A stretch of DNA of 64,000 bases. Origin: CAWDNM01 sp964521195 (lineage in GTDB: Bacteria; Actinomycetota; Coriobacteriia; Anaerosomatales; JAAXUF01). This document shows positions 11,691 through 21,154 of the stretch, one piece after another (positions within the stretch are counted from its first letter, which is position 1; each line of letters begins with the position of its first letter). The notes under the pieces were generated by a model that was not told the DNA's origin, ran no database searches, and saw only the letters and a list, made by a program, of their open reading frames with translations. Location of the stretch: contig CAZFRE010000002.1 in assembly GCA_964521195.1 (NCBI GenBank), positions 582,944 to 646,943 on the forward strand, written 5' to 3'. The position numbers and the translations under genes were made by a program.

Positions 11691-13346
11691 CTACTTGTTG
11701 CGGTAGCGCGCGTTGATCGCCGAGACGAAGAACCACGTCCCGACGCCGACCGCCGCGGCCCACGCGAGCCGTGCGATCCAGATGAAGGTCGTAGGCAGCT
11801 CCGTGCGGGCGAGGATGAACGACAGCCCGATCACGAACGCCGAGACCACGAGCGCGAAGGCGAGCCGGTTCGCGACCTCTTCGAGGCGCTTCATGATGGG
11901 GTCGAAACCGATGGGGTGCACGGCGACGCGGAACTCGCCCTGGCCCGCTCGGCGAAGCAGGCGCGTGAGCGACTCGGGCAGGTCCTGGCCGATGTTGACG
12001 ATACGGCGCAGCGACTGTGTGAGCGTGCGCGCCATCGCTGCCGGTTCGAGACGGGCGTTGGTGAGCTTGCGGGCGAACGGCGCGGTGACCGCCACGAAGT
12101 CGAAGTCCGGGTCGAGCAACCGCCCGAGCCCCTCGAGCACGACAAGCGTGGTGAGCAGCATCGCGAGTTCGCTCGAGAGCATGAGGTGGTGGTTGCGGAC
12201 GAGGTTCATGACCTCGTTGATGAGCTCTCCCATGCGGATCTGGTTGAGCGACTTGTTGTAGTACTTCGTGATGAGCCGGCTGACCTCGCGCTCGAGCTCC
12301 GCGACGTCGATCTCGCCAGGGCTACCGGCCGCCGTGAACAGCGTGTCGACGGCGAGCGGGACGTCGTCGTCGACGATCGCCATGAACAAGTCGGCGAGCT
12401 GGTCCCGGCCCACCTGCGAGATGGTGCCGCACCGCCCGAAGTCCGTGAAGCCCACACGTCCGTCGTCGAGCGCGAACAGGTTCCCGGGGTGCGGATCGGC
12501 GTGGTAGAAGCCGTGCACGAAGATCTGCTCGAGGTAACAGTAGATGCCGCGCTTTGCGAGCTCCGCGCGGTCCATGCCCGCGTCGGAGAGGCCGTCGGGC
12601 TTGTTGAACGGAAGGCCCGTGAGGCGCTCCATGGTCAGTACGCGGCTCGTCGAGAACTCCCAGAACACCTGCGGGAAGGCCACGGTGTCGTCGTCTGCGA
12701 ACATCTGGGCGAGGCGCTCGGCGTTCTGGCCCTCGGCGTGGTAGTCGAGCTCGCCGCGGACCGCATCCGCGAACTCGGTGGTGATGCCGACGACGTCGTA
12801 GCGTGCGCCGAGCTCGGAGTGCTGCGCCACGAAGCGCGACTGGGTGATGAGGATGTCGAGATCCACGTCGACGACATGCTCGACGTTGGGACGCTGCACC
12901 TTCACGATCACGGGCGTGCCGTCGGGGAGCGTCGCACCGTACACCTGCCCGAGCGACGCGGCCGCGAGCGCCGTGCGGTCGAACTCGAGGAAGACGTCGT
13001 CGATGGGGGCGCCCAGCTCCGCCTCGATGAGGGCGAACGCCTCGGCGTCGGGGAAGGGCGCGACATCGTCTTGCAGCTTGCGCAGCTCGAGGATGACGTC
13101 TTCCGGGATGAGGTCGGGTCGCGTCGAGGCGACCTGGCCGAGCTTGACGAACGTCGGCCCGAGCCGCTCGAGCGTGTGGCGCAGCCTCAGTCCGAACGGC
13201 TGGCGGGAGTCGTGCTCAGGCCGCAGGCGCCGGTGAACCGGCTGGAACCTGCGCAGGCCCGTTATGTCGAGCAGGTCATCGAGTCCCTCGTCGGCAAGGA
13301 TCCCGACGATCTGCCGATACCGCTCGAGGTGCTTGTACGGAGGCAT
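11691..13346 (-). CDS. UbiB/ABC1 (ADCK) family atypical kinase
   Basis: This 551-residue protein has the ABC1 signature KLGQVASTRPDLIP (KxGQ motif), the ATP-site lysine in VIVKVQRP, HADPHPGN as catalytic loop, and DFG in FTDFGRCG. The C-terminus carries two membrane helices. UbiB proteins support isoprenoid-quinone biosynthesis or lipid homeostasis, probably as ATPases rather than protein kinases. No ubiquinone genes are nearby, so a menaquinone or lipid role is more likely; that is inference. It lies 21 bases after a small phasin-like gene on the same strand, a pairing I recall from other bacteria. Confidence 0.92.
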   Translation of the reverse strand: MPPYKHLERYRQIVGILADEGLDDLLDITGLRRFQPVHRRLRPEHDSRQPFGLRLRHTLERLGPTFVKLGQVASTRPDLIPEDVILELRKLQDDVAPFPDAEAFALIEAELGAPIDDVFLEFDRTALAAASLGQVYGATLPDGTPVIVKVQRPNVEHVVDVDLDILITQSRFVAQHSELGARYDVVGITTEFADAVRGELDYHAEGQNAERLAQMFADDDTVAFPQVFWEFSTSRVLTMERLTGLPFNKPDGLSDAGMDRAELAKRGIYCYLEQIFVHGFYHADPHPGNLFALDDGRVGFTDFGRCGTISQVGRDQLADLFMAIVDDDVPLAVDTLFTAAGSPGEIDVAELEREVSRLITKYYNKSLNQIRMGELINEVMNLVRNHHLMLSSELAMLLTTLVVLEGLGRLLDPDFDFVAVTAPFARKLTNARLEPAAMARTLTQSLRRIVNIGQDLPESLTRLLRRAGQGEFRVAVHPIGFDPIMKRLEEVANRLAFALVVSAFVIGLSFILARTELPTTFIWIARLAWAAAVGVGTWFFVSAINARYRNK

Positions 13347-13367
13347 CAGGGCGGCGAGGCCGGTCGG

Positions 13368-13760
13368 CTACTCGTCGGGGTGTGGTGCATCGACCTCGTC
13401 GGTTGCGGCCTCCGGCACCGTCGCCCCCTGGCTCACGAGCATCGCCTTGAGTTCGGCGATCTGCGCCTTGAGGTCGTCGACCTCGTTCTTCGTGACGACG
13501 CCGGTGGTCTTCATGACGCGTGCCGTCTCCTTCTCGACGGTCTTGCGGACGGCCTCCTGCTGCTCGCCTGCCATCTCGCTCACGCGTTCGGCGACTTTCT
13601 TGGCATCCGACTGCGACATCTTGCCGCGCTCGATGAGATCGGCGGCGAACCCCTCGGCCTTCTCTCGCGTGATGTCGAGCACGCCGATCCCCATGAGGAA
13701 GGCGTTCTCCATGAGTCCTGCGGGATCGAATCCGGGATCGTTCTTCTTCTCGTCGGCCAT
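13368..13760 (-). CDS. Phasin-like coiled-coil protein
   Basis: This 130-residue protein has a hydrophobic helix (about 15-35), then a long charged helical stretch ending in a short coiled coil (EVDDLKAQIAELKAML). The layout matches small phasin-superfamily or PHA-granule regulator-like proteins often found beside aarF/ubiB genes. GGGGAGG precedes the ATG. The role is unknown; it probably interacts with the membrane or with the adjacent UbiB kinase. Confidence 0.7.
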   Translation of the reverse strand: MADEKKNDPGFDPAGLMENAFLMGIGVLDITREKAEGFAADLIERGKMSQSDAKKVAERVSEMAGEQQEAVRKTVEKETARVMKTTGVVTKNEVDDLKAQIAELKAMLVSQGATVPEAATDEVDAPHPDE

Positions 13761-13829
13761 AAGAGCCTCCCCGATCGTCGCTGACCTGTTCAGGCGTACT
13801 GTTGGTATACCCCAGTCGGCGCGCGCGCG

Positions 13830-14471
13830 TCACGCCGCGTCGCGGTGGCGTAGCCGCTGCGCAACCGCCGAGAGATCCGGCAGGGACGGGACGCTGATGC
13901 TCGGGCGCCAGCTCATGATGCGCCGAGCACCCAGCACCATCACGACCGCCACGAGTGCGAACCCGCCAAAGAGCGCTGCGGCGATGATGAGTGCCGCCTT
14001 GGTCGAGAGCAGGACCTTCGAGTCGTCCGAGATGCTCGCCTTGGGCGTCAGTAGCACGCCGACGAACCCGTTGCTCACCTGCGATTCGCCGGAAAGCATG
14101 ACGACCCCACCGCCCTGGTTCACGGAGAGCTGCTTGCCGACGATGATGGGTGCGAGCGCTTGGCTGATCTCCATGTCCGAGCCGGCGATGACGGCGCTCG
14201 TGTACGCCTGTCGGACGTGGATGTCACCCTTGGCGTGCACGATCGGGGCGCACGAGGCTGTGATGGTGGCGTCGCCGCCGGCCGCAGTGAAGCCCACCAC
14301 AGAGCCGACCGCCTCGAACTCCTCGGCGCGCACCGTACCCACCGCGCTCAGGCTCGCTTGAACGTCTGGGCCCTCGATGTGCCCGGCGACGTGCGGCGCG
14401 ACCTCGGGAACGTCCGCGGGAGCGGCTTCGGGGATGTCGGAATCGGGGGTGAGAGCGTCGTCGGGTGTCAT
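13830..14471 (-). CDS. Acidic protein with C-terminal membrane anchor
   Basis: This is a 213-residue protein of no recognised family. The N-terminal 40 residues are Pro/Ala/Asp-rich. The middle (45-155) is a regular array of short hydrophobic beta-type strands with repeats such as ASCAPIVHAKGDIHVRQAY and SQALAPIIVGKQLSVNQGG, suggesting a beta-helix or bactofilin-like fold. One membrane helix (about 160-185) and a basic tail follow. GGGAGG lies before the ATG at 14471, which I prefer to an upstream start. Confidence 0.65.
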   Translation of the reverse strand: MTPDDALTPDSDIPEAAPADVPEVAPHVAGHIEGPDVQASLSAVGTVRAEEFEAVGSVVGFTAAGGDATITASCAPIVHAKGDIHVRQAYTSAVIAGSDMEISQALAPIIVGKQLSVNQGGGVVMLSGESQVSNGFVGVLLTPKASISDDSKVLLSTKAALIIAAALFGGFALVAVVMVLGARRIMSWRPSISVPSLPDLSAVAQRLRHRDAA

Positions 14472-14701
14472 GCGAGCCTCCCTGCTCGGGCCGGTGTTCT
14501 TGCGGGGCGCACTGCGACGCCCATCTTCATCCTGTATACCCGCTCCGCCAGCGCCCGCGCGGAAGGCGGGCGGCACGCCACGGTCGCGGGTGCACCGTCG
14601 GCTCGCGAGCACGAGACCCAACCGCCGCTGTCCTCGGGTAGAATCGTGCGGTACACCGACCGCCGAGAACGGCGGACACGACGTGGGAAGAGGACCGCTC
14701 A

Positions 14702-16270
14702 GTGGCCAAGGAACGCCTGCTTGAAGTGCTCGAGACGTGGGAGGCCGTGATCGGGCTCGAGATCCACACCGAGCTGACCACGCTCAATACCAAGATGTTC
14801 TGCGGTTGCCCCGTCGCATTCGGCGGAGAGCCGAACACGCGCGTCTGCCCCGTCTGCCTCGGCATGCCGGGCGCCCTGCCGGTCCCCAACCAGGCGGCGA
14901 TCGAGTCGACGGTACTCTGTGGCCTGGCGACCGACTGCGAGATCGCGCGCTGGAGCCAGTTCCACCGCAAGCAGTACTTCTATCCCGACATGCCCAAGGA
15001 CTACCAGATCTCCCAGTACGACCTGCCGTTCTGTGCGGACGGGCACGTGAACGTCGAGGTCGAGGGCCCGCTCGCCGCAGAGCGCATCGACGCCGAGCAG
15101 GCCACGGCCGCCGGCGTGCTCACGCCGCTCGAGGACGGCAGCGGCTACACGACGCGCATCGGCATCACTCGCATCCACCTCGAAGAGGACACCGGCAAGA
15201 TGGTGCACGTGGGTGGCTCGGAGGGGCGCATCGCGGGGGCGACGCACTCGCTCGTGGACTTCAACCGCGCGGGCACGCCGCTCATCGAGCTCGTCACCGA
15301 GCCCGACATCCGCACGCCGGAGGAGGCGCGGCGTTTCGCGCAGAAACTCCGGCTCATCTGGCTCTCGCTCGGCATCTCGGACTGCAACATGGAAGAGGGC
15401 TCGATGCGCGTCGACGCGAACGTGTCGATCCGCAAGCGCGGCACCGAGCCGTTCGGCACCAAGGCTGAACTCAAGAACATGAACAGCTTCAAGGCGCTGC
15501 ACGACGGGCTCGTGGCTGAGATCGTCCGCCAGGTCGAGCTCGTCGAGTCGGGCGGTACCGTCATCCAGGAGACGCGCCACTACGACGTCGCGGCGCGCCG
15601 CACGAGCAGCCTGCGCGGCAAGGAAGAGGCGCACGACTACCGCTACTTCCCCGAGCCCGACATGGTGCCCTTCGAGTTCTCCGAGGAGTTCATCGACTCC
15701 ATCCGCGAGCGGCTGCCCGAGCTCCCCGACGCGCGCCTTGCGCGATTCCGCGCCGACTTCGGGCTGCCGGTGCACGACGCCACCGTGCTCACGAGCGACT
15801 TCGACCTCGCCGAGTTCTTCGAGGCGGCGGTCACGATCGCGGGCGTCACGCGCGCGAAGGCGATCAGCAACATGATGCTCGGCGAGCTGTCCGCGTACCT
15901 GAATTCCGCCGGGATCGGGGTCGTCGACAGCAAGATCGTGCCGGCGATGATCGCCGAGCTGGTGGAGCTGGTCGAGGACGGCACCATCAGCGGCAAGCAG
16001 GCCAAGGAGGTCTTCGCCGAGATGGCCGAGACCGGCGACGCGCCCGGCGCGATCGTCGAACTGAAGGGGATGAAGCAGGTCAGCGACTCCGGTGCGATCG
16101 AGTCGGTCGTCGACGGCGTGCTCGCCGCCAACCCCGACAAGGTCGAGCAGTACCGGGCCGGCAAGACCGGGCTCATCGGCTTCTTCGTGGGCCAGGTCAT
16201 GCGCGAGATGGGCGGCCAGGCCAATCCCGGCGTCGTCAACGAGGTGTTGGCGCGCAAGCTCGGCGCCTAG
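14702..16270 (+). CDS. gatB: Asp/Glu-tRNA(Asn/Gln) amidotransferase subunit B
   Basis: GatB binds the misacylated tRNA, phosphorylates its Asp or Glu side chain and transfers ammonia from GatA. It has 522 residues (longer than the usual 475-490). The family opening EAVIGLEIHTEL is followed by the zinc-site cysteines in FCGCP and CPVCLGMPG, and there is a C-terminal YqeY-like helical domain. GTG at 14702 is preceded by GGAAGAGGA. The extra length is an insertion at about 115-150 (DGSGYTTRIGITRIH region) and a modest N-terminal extension. A TAGAAT hexamer at 14639-14644 may be the -10 element. Confidence 0.96.
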   Translation: MAKERLLEVLETWEAVIGLEIHTELTTLNTKMFCGCPVAFGGEPNTRVCPVCLGMPGALPVPNQAAIESTVLCGLATDCEIARWSQFHRKQYFYPDMPKDYQISQYDLPFCADGHVNVEVEGPLAAERIDAEQATAAGVLTPLEDGSGYTTRIGITRIHLEEDTGKMVHVGGSEGRIAGATHSLVDFNRAGTPLIELVTEPDIRTPEEARRFAQKLRLIWLSLGISDCNMEEGSMRVDANVSIRKRGTEPFGTKAELKNMNSFKALHDGLVAEIVRQVELVESGGTVIQETRHYDVAARRTSSLRGKEEAHDYRYFPEPDMVPFEFSEEFIDSIRERLPELPDARLARFRADFGLPVHDATVLTSDFDLAEFFEAAVTIAGVTRAKAISNMMLGELSAYLNSAGIGVVDSKIVPAMIAELVELVEDGTISGKQAKEVFAEMAETGDAPGAIVELKGMKQVSDSGAIESVVDGVLAANPDKVEQYRAGKTGLIGFFVGQVMREMGGQANPGVVNEVLARKLGA

Positions 16271-16302
16271 GCCGCACGGTAGCATCTCATCGGAGCGTGA
16301 CG

Positions 16303-16331
16303 AAGCGCCCGGGGAATGTCCCCGGGCGCTT
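16303..16331. terminator. Bidirectional intrinsic terminator
   Basis: Arms of 13 bp (16303-16315 and 16319-16331, core GCGCCCGGGGA) surround a 3-base loop. It lies between convergent gatB and the S55-type gene and could serve both. Confidence 0.75.
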
Positions 16332-16358
16332 CTGTGTTCGCATCGGTGTGAAGCGACG

Positions 16359-18785
16359 CTACTTCACGGTGATCGACACCGACGAGGAGGTCTTGGCGGC
16401 ATTCGTGGCGGATCCGAGGAACTTCACGCGCACCTTGCGCAGGCGCTTCGACGGCTTCCACGAGTACGATGCCTTCGCGGTCGAGCCCGACACCACGAGC
16501 GTCTTGGTGGCGATCGTCTTCCAAGAGCCGCCGCTGTAGGCCTGGAACGCGACCTTCGCACCGGCGTTCGCGGACGGCCGCACGGTGGCCGCGAGAGTCA
16601 GCCGCTGGCCCGAGTTGAGGACGCGCTTGGAGGCCGCGAGGCTCATCGAGGGCTGTACGGGCAGCGTCAGCGTGGTATCCGCGGACAGCCACCCCTCGGT
16701 AGGCTCGCAACGGATGCGCAGCGTCTGGTTCGTGGTGAAGCCTCCCACGATCTCGCCGAAGCGTGCGACGTCGCGCTTGGCGTCGTAGGTCGCCGTGGCG
16801 GTGGAGAGCAGCGATTCGGTAGTGGAGCCGGCGGGAGTCGCGTAGATCGAGAGCGCCGAGTCCTTCTCGGGACCGGTGATCATGCCGTCGAGGAGGGCGT
16901 AGCCGCGGTAGCCGACGGGAACCGGGTACGTCTCGGCGTACACGCGCGGGCTGGAGATTCGCGCGTAGCTTTGCAGGTACCACGGTGTCGTCGCGGAGGT
17001 CTCGATGACGAGCGGCTCGGTCGCAGGTGAGGAGCTTTGCATGCGCGGGCGGAAGACGAGGGATAGCGAGTTGTTGGGGCTCATGAGCGACAGCTCGTCG
17101 ACCACCTCTTTGACGCTGGTGACCCAGTCAGAGAACGGGCCCGAGGTCGTCGAGTACGAGCCGTAGTAGTTGTAGTAGTAGCCGGGGTAGTAGCTGTAGT
17201 AGCCGTAGCCGGAGCTCGGCCCCACGGACAGCGAGCCCACGAGGGGAGTGTCGGTGGGTAGGGTGAACGGCACGCTCTGGGTGACGAAGTCGGACTGCCC
17301 GTAGACGACGTACGTCACCGTGGCGGTGTTCGCGCCCGAGCGCAGGCCGCCGGGCACGTCGACGGCGGCGACGGTGGCGCGCTTGCGCTGCGCGCTGTAG
17401 TCCATCTCCATGTTCACCGAGCGGATGTCGAGGGTCTCGGTGCCGGAATCGAGCACGTACTGCAGGGCGTCGAGTACGGACCAGGCATCCCACGTCGCAG
17501 ACCAGTCGACGTTCGCGGAATCGTAGAAGTTGGGCATGACGACGTCGTAGACGGTGGTGCCGTCGGAGACCGTGACGGTCGTCGTCGTGTGCGCGCTACC
17601 GCTGATCTGGTTCAGGTCGACCAGCGCCTGCAGTGGCGTGGAGAGTGCAGCGGCGACGAGGTAGCCGCTCTGGCGACCGGTGTTGAGCTGCAGGCTCGGG
17701 ATGTAGGTGGCGCTCGTGGTGGTCTCGCCGGTGTCGACGTTGGTCACCCGGGCCGTGACGGTGGTTTCCGCCGGCATCTCGTCGAGGTGGCCGAGGATCC
17801 CGGCGAAGCGGTCCTGCACGATCGTACCGCGCAGGGCCGTGGGGCTACCCAGCTTGTAGGGTCGTTTGGCACTGGGCCACACGCCGTCGATCCAGGCGTT
17901 CATCATGTACAGGCTCGTCTCACCGTCCCAGTTGTCCGGGTGTCCGAAGGCGAGCACCTCCCCGTCCTGCGCATACGTCACGGTGCCGATACCGCCGGCC
18001 CACAGGTCGCCACGCGCGGCGAGCGACGCGACCGCGGCGCCGGGTACCAGGTCGGTCGGGACCATCGAGGCGGCCGGGAGCCCGCTGCTGGCCAGCTGCA
18101 CGTTGTTCGCGACCGCCAGGCCCTTCTCGGCGAAGGACTTCGCGAGGTTCTTGTAGGCCTTGGAGCCGGGACGCAGCCCGCCGATGAAGACGGTGTTGAG
18201 CGGCTGGGCGACGAGTGCGCCCGCGGCGCGCGCGCCCGTGTACTTCTCGGGCTCGGGGGTGATGATGACCCGGTCGATCATTCTGCCGTCCGCGATCACC
18301 GGATCAGACATCCGGAGGACGGCACTGTAGCGGTCCTTGAGCGCGAGCATCGACTCGATCGGCGTTGCGAGGCCCGTACCGTTGAGCGTGAAGTTGTCGC
18401 CGTAGGAGACAGCGCCCACGATCTTGTCGCTGCCTTCGTGCTCGACATAGATGGGGCTACCGCTCATGCCGGCCACGACGCCGCCGAACTTCACGATCGC
18501 CGGGTCGGACGACTCGAACAGGATGAACGACGTGCCGGGCGAGTCGCCGGCGGTCGTCCCAAGGATCTTGACCTCTATCTCCTCGATCTTCTGGTCCTTC
18601 AGGACCGTCTTGAAGTAGCCGTCGACCGTGCCGTCGGGCGAGTCCGCCAACAGCTCGCGGAGGCCGGAGATGCCGAGCGTGTCGGCGGGCGGCACAGCCA
18701 TGGCGGCTGCTGTCGAGCCGATCCATACGCCGACGGCGAGCACGACTGTGAGTAGCAGCTTGAGAGCGCGCGTTCGTGCGAGCAT
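16359..18785 (-). CDS. Secreted SpoIVB S55-type protein with C-terminal Ig-like domain
   Basis: An 808-residue exported protein. Residues 8-30 form a signal peptide ending near AMA. The sequence GTSFILF, then GGVVAGMSGSPIYV with the S55 serine (GMSGSP, S108/S110) and a later LAFGHPDNWDG resemble the SpoIVB peptidase S55 domain. The histidine usually found ahead of the serine is not obvious, so activity is uncertain. A very Tyr-rich stretch around residue 520-535 (YGYYSYYPGYYYNYYG) separates the domains. The last 90 residues look like an Ig-like sandwich for surface binding. It is monocistronic, between a shared terminator and the divergent ZIP transporter. Confidence 0.8.
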   Translation of the reverse strand: MLARTRALKLLLTVVLAVGVWIGSTAAAMAVPPADTLGISGLRELLADSPDGTVDGYFKTVLKDQKIEEIEVKILGTTAGDSPGTSFILFESSDPAIVKFGGVVAGMSGSPIYVEHEGSDKIVGAVSYGDNFTLNGTGLATPIESMLALKDRYSAVLRMSDPVIADGRMIDRVIITPEPEKYTGARAAGALVAQPLNTVFIGGLRPGSKAYKNLAKSFAEKGLAVANNVQLASSGLPAASMVPTDLVPGAAVASLAARGDLWAGGIGTVTYAQDGEVLAFGHPDNWDGETSLYMMNAWIDGVWPSAKRPYKLGSPTALRGTIVQDRFAGILGHLDEMPAETTVTARVTNVDTGETTTSATYIPSLQLNTGRQSGYLVAAALSTPLQALVDLNQISGSAHTTTTVTVSDGTTVYDVVMPNFYDSANVDWSATWDAWSVLDALQYVLDSGTETLDIRSVNMEMDYSAQRKRATVAAVDVPGGLRSGANTATVTYVVYGQSDFVTQSVPFTLPTDTPLVGSLSVGPSSGYGYYSYYPGYYYNYYGSYSTTSGPFSDWVTSVKEVVDELSLMSPNNSLSLVFRPRMQSSSPATEPLVIETSATTPWYLQSYARISSPRVYAETYPVPVGYRGYALLDGMITGPEKDSALSIYATPAGSTTESLLSTATATYDAKRDVARFGEIVGGFTTNQTLRIRCEPTEGWLSADTTLTLPVQPSMSLAASKRVLNSGQRLTLAATVRPSANAGAKVAFQAYSGGSWKTIATKTLVVSGSTAKASYSWKPSKRLRKVRVKFLGSATNAAKTSSSVSITVK

Positions 18786-18921
18786 GATCCCCCCTCATCC
18801 GGTTCCGCACCCCGAAGTCGACGTGCGGGCGGTTCGCGCCGAGCGAACCTACTAGACTGAGCGTACCAGAAAGCAAAGGTCACGCTGTCCGTTTCGTGTC
18901 GGCTTCGGCTATTCTCGGGGC

Positions 18922-19725
18922 ATGGACCTCACGAACCCGCTCATGCTCGCGTTCCTGACCGGGCTGTTCACCTACCTCATGACCGCGCTCGGCGCGGCCG
19001 GGGTGTTTCTGAACAAGAGCCCGTCGGGCCGTCGCATGGACATCGCGCTCGGATTCTCCGCCGGCGTCATGCTCGCGGCGAGCTTCTGGTCGCTGCTCGC
19101 GCCCTCGGTCGAGATCGCGAAGGACCGCGGTGGCCTCACGTGGTTGCCGACTGCGCTCGGCTTCGCGGTGGGCGGGCTGTCGCTGTGGGGCCTGGACAAG
19201 GTCATGCCTCACATCCACTCGCTGCTGCCCGGCGTCCAGATCCACGAGGGGATCGTCACGCGCTGGCGCCGCTCCACCCTGCTCGTGCTCGCGATCACGA
19301 TGCACCACATCCCCGAGGGCCTCGCCATCGGCGTCGCGGCGGGCGCCGCCGGTGCGGGAGTCGAGCACGCGACCGTGGGGGCGGCGATCGCGCTCGGTCT
19401 GGGCCTGGGGCTGCAGAACCTGCCGGAGGGTCTCGCGGTGTCGATGATGCTCGTCCGAGAAGGTGCCTCGCGCAAGCGCGGCTTCATGCTGGGCCAGCTC
19501 ACGGGTGTCGTCGAGCCGTTCGCCGCTGTCGCCGGCGCGCTGCTCGTCACGCTCTCGTTCGCGCTGCTTCCCTACGCGCTCGCGTTCGCCGCCGGAGCGA
19601 TGGTGTACGTGGTGATCGAGGAACTCGTGCCCGAGTGTCAGCGCTCCGGCCACGCGGATGCGGCGGTGCTCGCCGCGATCCTCGGCTTCACGCTCATGAC
19701 CGTGCTCGATCTGGCACTCGCGTGA
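18922..19725 (+). CDS. ZIP family divalent metal transporter
   Basis: This 267-residue, roughly eight-span protein has the ZIP metal-site motifs HHIPEG (H128, H129) in helix 4 and QNLPEG (165-170) in helix 5, plus a His-containing segment (MPHIHSLLPGVQIHEG) before them. ZIP proteins import zinc, iron or manganese into the cytoplasm; ZupT is the closest named relative. The substrate cannot be told from sequence. The start is ATG at 18922. No Zur or Fur box was recognised in the 136-base divergent spacer. Confidence 0.92.
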   Translation: MDLTNPLMLAFLTGLFTYLMTALGAAGVFLNKSPSGRRMDIALGFSAGVMLAASFWSLLAPSVEIAKDRGGLTWLPTALGFAVGGLSLWGLDKVMPHIHSLLPGVQIHEGIVTRWRRSTLLVLAITMHHIPEGLAIGVAAGAAGAGVEHATVGAAIALGLGLGLQNLPEGLAVSMMLVREGASRKRGFMLGQLTGVVEPFAAVAGALLVTLSFALLPYALAFAAGAMVYVVIEELVPECQRSGHADAAVLAAILGFTLMTVLDLALA

Positions 19726-19776
19726 GTGAGGTGGCCGTCACCGTCGTTTTGCCGCCGCATGGCGAGTACGTATTGA

Positions 19777-21144
19777 ATGCGCGCCCCCGTATACGGATAC
19801 TCAGTGCATGACGGCACGCTAGGGGGTCGGGGCTTGTTCGATCCATACGCCAGCGCTTCGCAGGGCAAGAAGAGCAGCAGCCGAGTCTCCGCTGAGCTGC
19901 AGCGCCTCGCCCCGTACTATGGGTTCGCCGTGTCGGACAATGTGATGTTCACACGGGGGCTCATCAGCGCGGTCGTCGACCACGTCATCGTGGACCGCTG
20001 GGGCGTGCTCATCATCGACGCCGAGTCCCACGAGGGCGCGTCCATCCTCGGCACGGACACCGACACCAACTGGACCGCCACGTACACCAGCGGCCAGGTG
20101 GCCGAGTTCCGCAACCCTCTCTACCTCAATACCGGCAACGAGAACCTCGTGAAGCAGGCCCTCGCCGACATCGGCATCGTGCTGGAGTCCGCGGAGGTGC
20201 GCAGCGCGATCGTCTTCGTGGGCGCGGACCTGTCGCGGTTGTCGCTCGTCGAGGTGAACGCCGCCAAGATCAAGAACGTCGACAACCTCACCGAGCTGTT
20301 CGAGGCGCGTCGGGCATTCCCGCCCAGCAGCGGTCGGCTGACCGGTCCGGACATGGACCGCATCGTCACCGTCATCGCCGAGCGGGCGCAGGCGCTGCCC
20401 ATCGAGGAGGAGCTTCCCGCCGGGCCGTGGGCGGCCGATCCCGCCGTGGTCGCGTCCACGCAGGCAGCGCTTCTCGTACCGCCTCCCCCGAGTCGCGCCG
20501 AGAACTCACTGCGCGCTCCGGTCGAACTGGCGGGGCACCATACGGGACCGGGCGAGGGACCGACCATGCGCACCGCGCTGCTTACGCTCGGGACCATCGC
20601 GCTCATCATCCTCACGCTTGTGGCCGGCGTCGTGTTCCTGCCGCAACTTCAGGCCGGGTCGCCCGTGGCGTGGACCGCGACCCTCGTGCTCTTCGTGGCG
20701 CTCGCCGAGCTCATCGCAGCCAACATCGCCGCCACGCGCAGGGCCGCCGGGCGACCCTCCGGCGGTAACCTCGGCGGTGCGGTGAGGTTCGTGCTCAGGC
20801 TGCTGCTCGTGTTCGTGATCGTGGGTGCGATGTGGGTGTTCGTCGTAGGCGGCGTCGCCGACACGATCGGCAAGTCCATCGAGACGGCGTTCACCGGCCC
20901 GGACCCGAGCGTGCAGGACGCGAGCGTCGAGCCACCGAGCCCGAGCCTCATCGCGGCGCAGCAGCGCCTGCGCGAGAAGGCACCGCAGGTGTATCGCCGC
21001 GTGATCAACCTCGACGCGCCCAGCGTGCACGAGGGTGAGGGCGGCGCGACGAGCTACACGTGGACGTACACGCCCAAGGGCGCATCCGAGCCCGCCTCGT
21101 TCACCCTCACAGTCGACGAGCAGGGCCAGCTGGTCTCACCCTAG
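19777..21144 (+). CDS. NERD-like domain protein with three membrane spans
   Basis: A 455-residue protein. Residues 25-170 resemble the NERD nuclease-related domain: YYGFAVSDNVMF, then DHVIVDRWGVLIIDAES. In active NERD nucleases the last part reads roughly ET-K; here it is DAES, so the catalytic lysine is missing and the domain may only bind. Three hydrophobic spans occur at about 268-285, 290-310 and 335-357. The C-terminal 90 residues look like an extracellular beta domain. The start at 19777 lacks a clear ribosome-binding site, so it is uncertain. The following CapA gene is 10 bases away and is probably cotranscribed. Confidence 0.7.
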   Translation: MRAPVYGYSVHDGTLGGRGLFDPYASASQGKKSSSRVSAELQRLAPYYGFAVSDNVMFTRGLISAVVDHVIVDRWGVLIIDAESHEGASILGTDTDTNWTATYTSGQVAEFRNPLYLNTGNENLVKQALADIGIVLESAEVRSAIVFVGADLSRLSLVEVNAAKIKNVDNLTELFEARRAFPPSSGRLTGPDMDRIVTVIAERAQALPIEEELPAGPWAADPAVVASTQAALLVPPPPSRAENSLRAPVELAGHHTGPGEGPTMRTALLTLGTIALIILTLVAGVVFLPQLQAGSPVAWTATLVLFVALAELIAANIAATRRAAGRPSGGNLGGAVRFVLRLLLVFVIVGAMWVFVVGGVADTIGKSIETAFTGPDPSVQDASVEPPSPSLIAAQQRLREKAPQVYRRVINLDAPSVHEGEGGATSYTWTYTPKGASEPASFTLTVDEQGQLVSP

Positions 21145-21154
21145 GGGGTCGCGC

